Assembly (NCBI RefSeq): GCF_903642285.1
Contig: NZ_CAHJWJ010000005.1
Location: forward strand, 1-64,000
Length of the DNA: 64,000 nt
Direction: 5' to 3'
Origin: Sphingomonas bacterium
Lineage (GTDB): Bacteria > Pseudomonadota > Alphaproteobacteria > Sphingomonadales > Sphingomonadaceae
Shown here: in pieces, positions 62,710 through 64,000 of the stretch
Position numbering within the stretch: the first letter of the stretch is position 1
Layout: each line of letters begins with the position of its first letter
Notes under the pieces: model-generated
What the model was told of the DNA's origin: nothing
Database searches by the model: none
What the model saw: only the letters and a program-made list of their open reading frames with translations
Position numbers and translations under genes: made by a program

Positions 62710-63549
62710 ATGAGCCTGCGCGTCCCCCATGTCGAACGCGCATATGCCGCCAGCCGCTACGGCCAATTGCATTATCGCATCGCCCGCCCGTCGACCGCCC
62801 CGACGCGGCCGACGCTGGTCTGCTTCCACCAGTCGCCTAAATCGGGTTGGGACTATGAGCCGATCATGGCGGGGCTCGCGCGCGACCGGGTGGTCCTCGC
62901 GCCCGACACGCCGGGCTACGGCGGCAGCGATGCGCCCGACGCGCCGACGACGATCGAGGATTATGCGCAGGTCATGATGGCCTTCGTCGACGGGATGCTG
63001 GCCGCGGGCGAATTGCCGGACGGACCGATCGACGTGCTGGGCTATCATACCGGCTCGGTGATCTGCACCGAACTAGGCCGGTCCCGGCCTGACCGCATTC
63101 GGCGGATCGGCCTACTGGGCCTCGCCGCCTACGATGCAGCGGAACGCGCCCGTCGGCTCGCGGCAATCGACCGTTTCCCTGTTCCGCAGGCCGATGGCTC
63201 GAACATCGTCGCGCTATGGACGCTCGTCGAGAGCCTGAACGATCCGCGTATCGACCCCGAATGGCGTCAGCTGTCGTTCGCCGAATGCCTGCGCGCGGGC
63301 AGTCGGCTGCCCTGGGGTTTCAGGGCGGTGTATCAATATGACTTCCTCGGTAATCTCGCAGCGCTGAACCAGCCCACGCTGATCTTGTGTCCAGAGGATG
63401 ATCTGTGGGACAATACCCGCAAGGTCGTCTCGATCATCCCGAACGGACGATTGCTGGAGTTTCCCGGCGTGGCGCATGGCTTCTTCAAGCTCGACCGCGA
63501 GCAAGTGGTGGACGCGTTGCGCGCGTTTTTGGGCGAGGACCCGGCTTGA
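62710..63549 (+). CDS. Alpha/beta-hydrolase-fold protein with His in the nucleophile elbow
   Basis: 279-aa alpha/beta-hydrolase-fold protein. The oxyanion-region motif CFHQSPKSGWDYEPIM and APDTPGYGGSDAP match the fold, and a C-terminal His is present in GVAHGFFKLD with an acidic PEDDLWDN loop. The nucleophile elbow reads GYHTG, placing His113 where Ser, Asp or Cys normally stands; Ser116 is close by. It may therefore be a non-hydrolytic family member, such as a lyase, isomerase or cofactor-free oxygenase-like enzyme, or use another residue. Its stop overlaps the LysR start. Confidence 0.85.
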   Translation: MSLRVPHVERAYAASRYGQLHYRIARPSTAPTRPTLVCFHQSPKSGWDYEPIMAGLARDRVVLAPDTPGYGGSDAPDAPTTIEDYAQVMMAFVDGMLAAGELPDGPIDVLGYHTGSVICTELGRSRPDRIRRIGLLGLAAYDAAERARRLAAIDRFPVPQADGSNIVALWTLVESLNDPRIDPEWRQLSFAECLRAGSRLPWGFRAVYQYDFLGNLAALNQPTLILCPEDDLWDNTRKVVSIIPNGRLLEFPGVAHGFFKLDREQVVDALRAFLGEDPA

Positions 63550-64000
63550 ACCTCAAGCATCTTGCGCAGTTCATGGAAGTCGCCAGGCTTGGCAGTTACG
63601 GCCAAGCCGCCAAGGCGCTGTACCTCAGCCAGCCGACGCTGACTCGCAACATCCGCTCGCTCGAGGCGGATCTCGGTATCGTCCTGTTCGAGCGATCGCC
63701 GCGCGGATCCCTGCTGACCGCGGAAGGGAGCCGACTGCTCCCGCTCGCGGCCTCGGTGCTGAACGAAGCCGAGCGGCTGACCGCAGACATCGGCGTACGC
63801 CGCGCGCGCAGCGGGGGGCGGCTGCTAATCGGCGCGTCACCGAATTTCTATCTCGACCTGTTGCCCGAAGCGATCGCGCGCCTGACCGCCGACGAGCAGG
63901 GGCTGAACGTGCGCGTCTCCTCGGGCACGCGCGAGGCGTTGATCGACAATCTGCTGACCGGGGACAGCGACGTCGGTATCTGTCAGATCCCCGATTACAT
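63546..64000 (+). CDS. LysR-family regulator, cut by the window end
   Basis: N-terminal 151 residues of a LysR-type regulator. TTG 63546 overlaps the previous stop (TTGA). The winged helix-turn-helix is MNLKHLAQFMEVARLGSYGQ followed by AAKALYLSQPTLTRNIRSLE and LGIVLFERSPRGSLLT. The start of the effector domain (LLIGASPNFYLDLLPEAIAR) is present before the sequence ends. It is coupled to the alpha/beta-hydrolase-fold gene and may regulate it or genes beyond the window. Confidence 0.93.
   Translation, partial: MNLKHLAQFMEVARLGSYGQAAKALYLSQPTLTRNIRSLEADLGIVLFERSPRGSLLTAEGSRLLPLAASVLNEAERLTADIGVRRARSGGRLLIGASPNFYLDLLPEAIARLTADEQGLNVRVSSGTREALIDNLLTGDSDVGICQIPDY

Overview
The window looks like a chromosomal segment of a sphingomonad (Alphaproteobacteria, Sphingomonas or a close relative). 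This rests on high GC, a GreA/GreB-like factor of the type common in that group, RND/NodT-type efflux sets, a PaoABC-type aldehyde oxidoreductase, and an EcfG-like general-stress promoter. It is a judgement from gene content, not from a search. No rRNA, tRNA, CRISPR array, integrase or transposase was seen.

Layout. 0-2.2 kb is a visibly AT-richer patch with a secreted cyclophilin and a broken LuxR-type regulator. 2.3-9.7 kb holds core and semi-core genes: the overlapping pgsA-moaD-moaE set, an LplT-like MFS carrier, a 55-residue membrane peptide gene, a GreA-like factor, an S1 protease, and a GH13 glucosidase followed at once by a GT4 glycosyltransferase. 9.7-16 kb has a DUF4403 lipoprotein, an oxalate/formate-type MFS carrier convergent with formate-tetrahydrofolate ligase, and an MDR oxidoreductase. 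16.3-28.8 kb contains two complete tripartite RND efflux systems end to end. A TetR repressor gene and a clear operator lie between them. 29.4-33.2 kb is paoABC, a periplasmic molybdenum aldehyde oxidoreductase. 33.3-44.5 kb holds a small lipoprotein, an SRPBCC-ADH-SDR operon behind an EcfG-like promoter, DCC and DUF427 proteins, an ABC1 kinase, a metzincin-like protease, an MHS-type MFS carrier and a DUF885 peptidase-like protein.

From 44.8 kb to the end the content changes to catabolism: an aldehyde dehydrogenase, a DUF3089 hydrolase, two NtaA/DszA-type flavin monooxygenases each next to an MFS carrier, and a tight set of genes at 53.5-61.0 kb. That set has a minus-strand operon with ATGA overlaps at every junction (HMG-CoA-lyase-like, isochorismatase-like amidase, two PuuE/polysaccharide-deacetylase-like hydrolases). 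A class III CoA-transferase is divergent from it. A HutC/GntR regulator and a divergent leuCD-like hydratase pair follow. A SAM methyltransferase, an alpha/beta-hydrolase-fold protein and a truncated LysR regulator close the window.

The most interesting inference is that 53.5-61.0 kb encodes a complete route from a (methyl-substituted) cyclic imide or opened N-heterocycle to central metabolites. The proposed steps are imide opening, half-amide hydrolysis, hydration of a citraconate-like diacid by the LeuCD-like enzyme, CoA transfer, and cleavage of a citramalyl-CoA-like thioester to acetyl-CoA plus pyruvate. The two flavin monooxygenases may feed it. Each step is supported by family membership and operon structure. 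The substrate itself is a guess.
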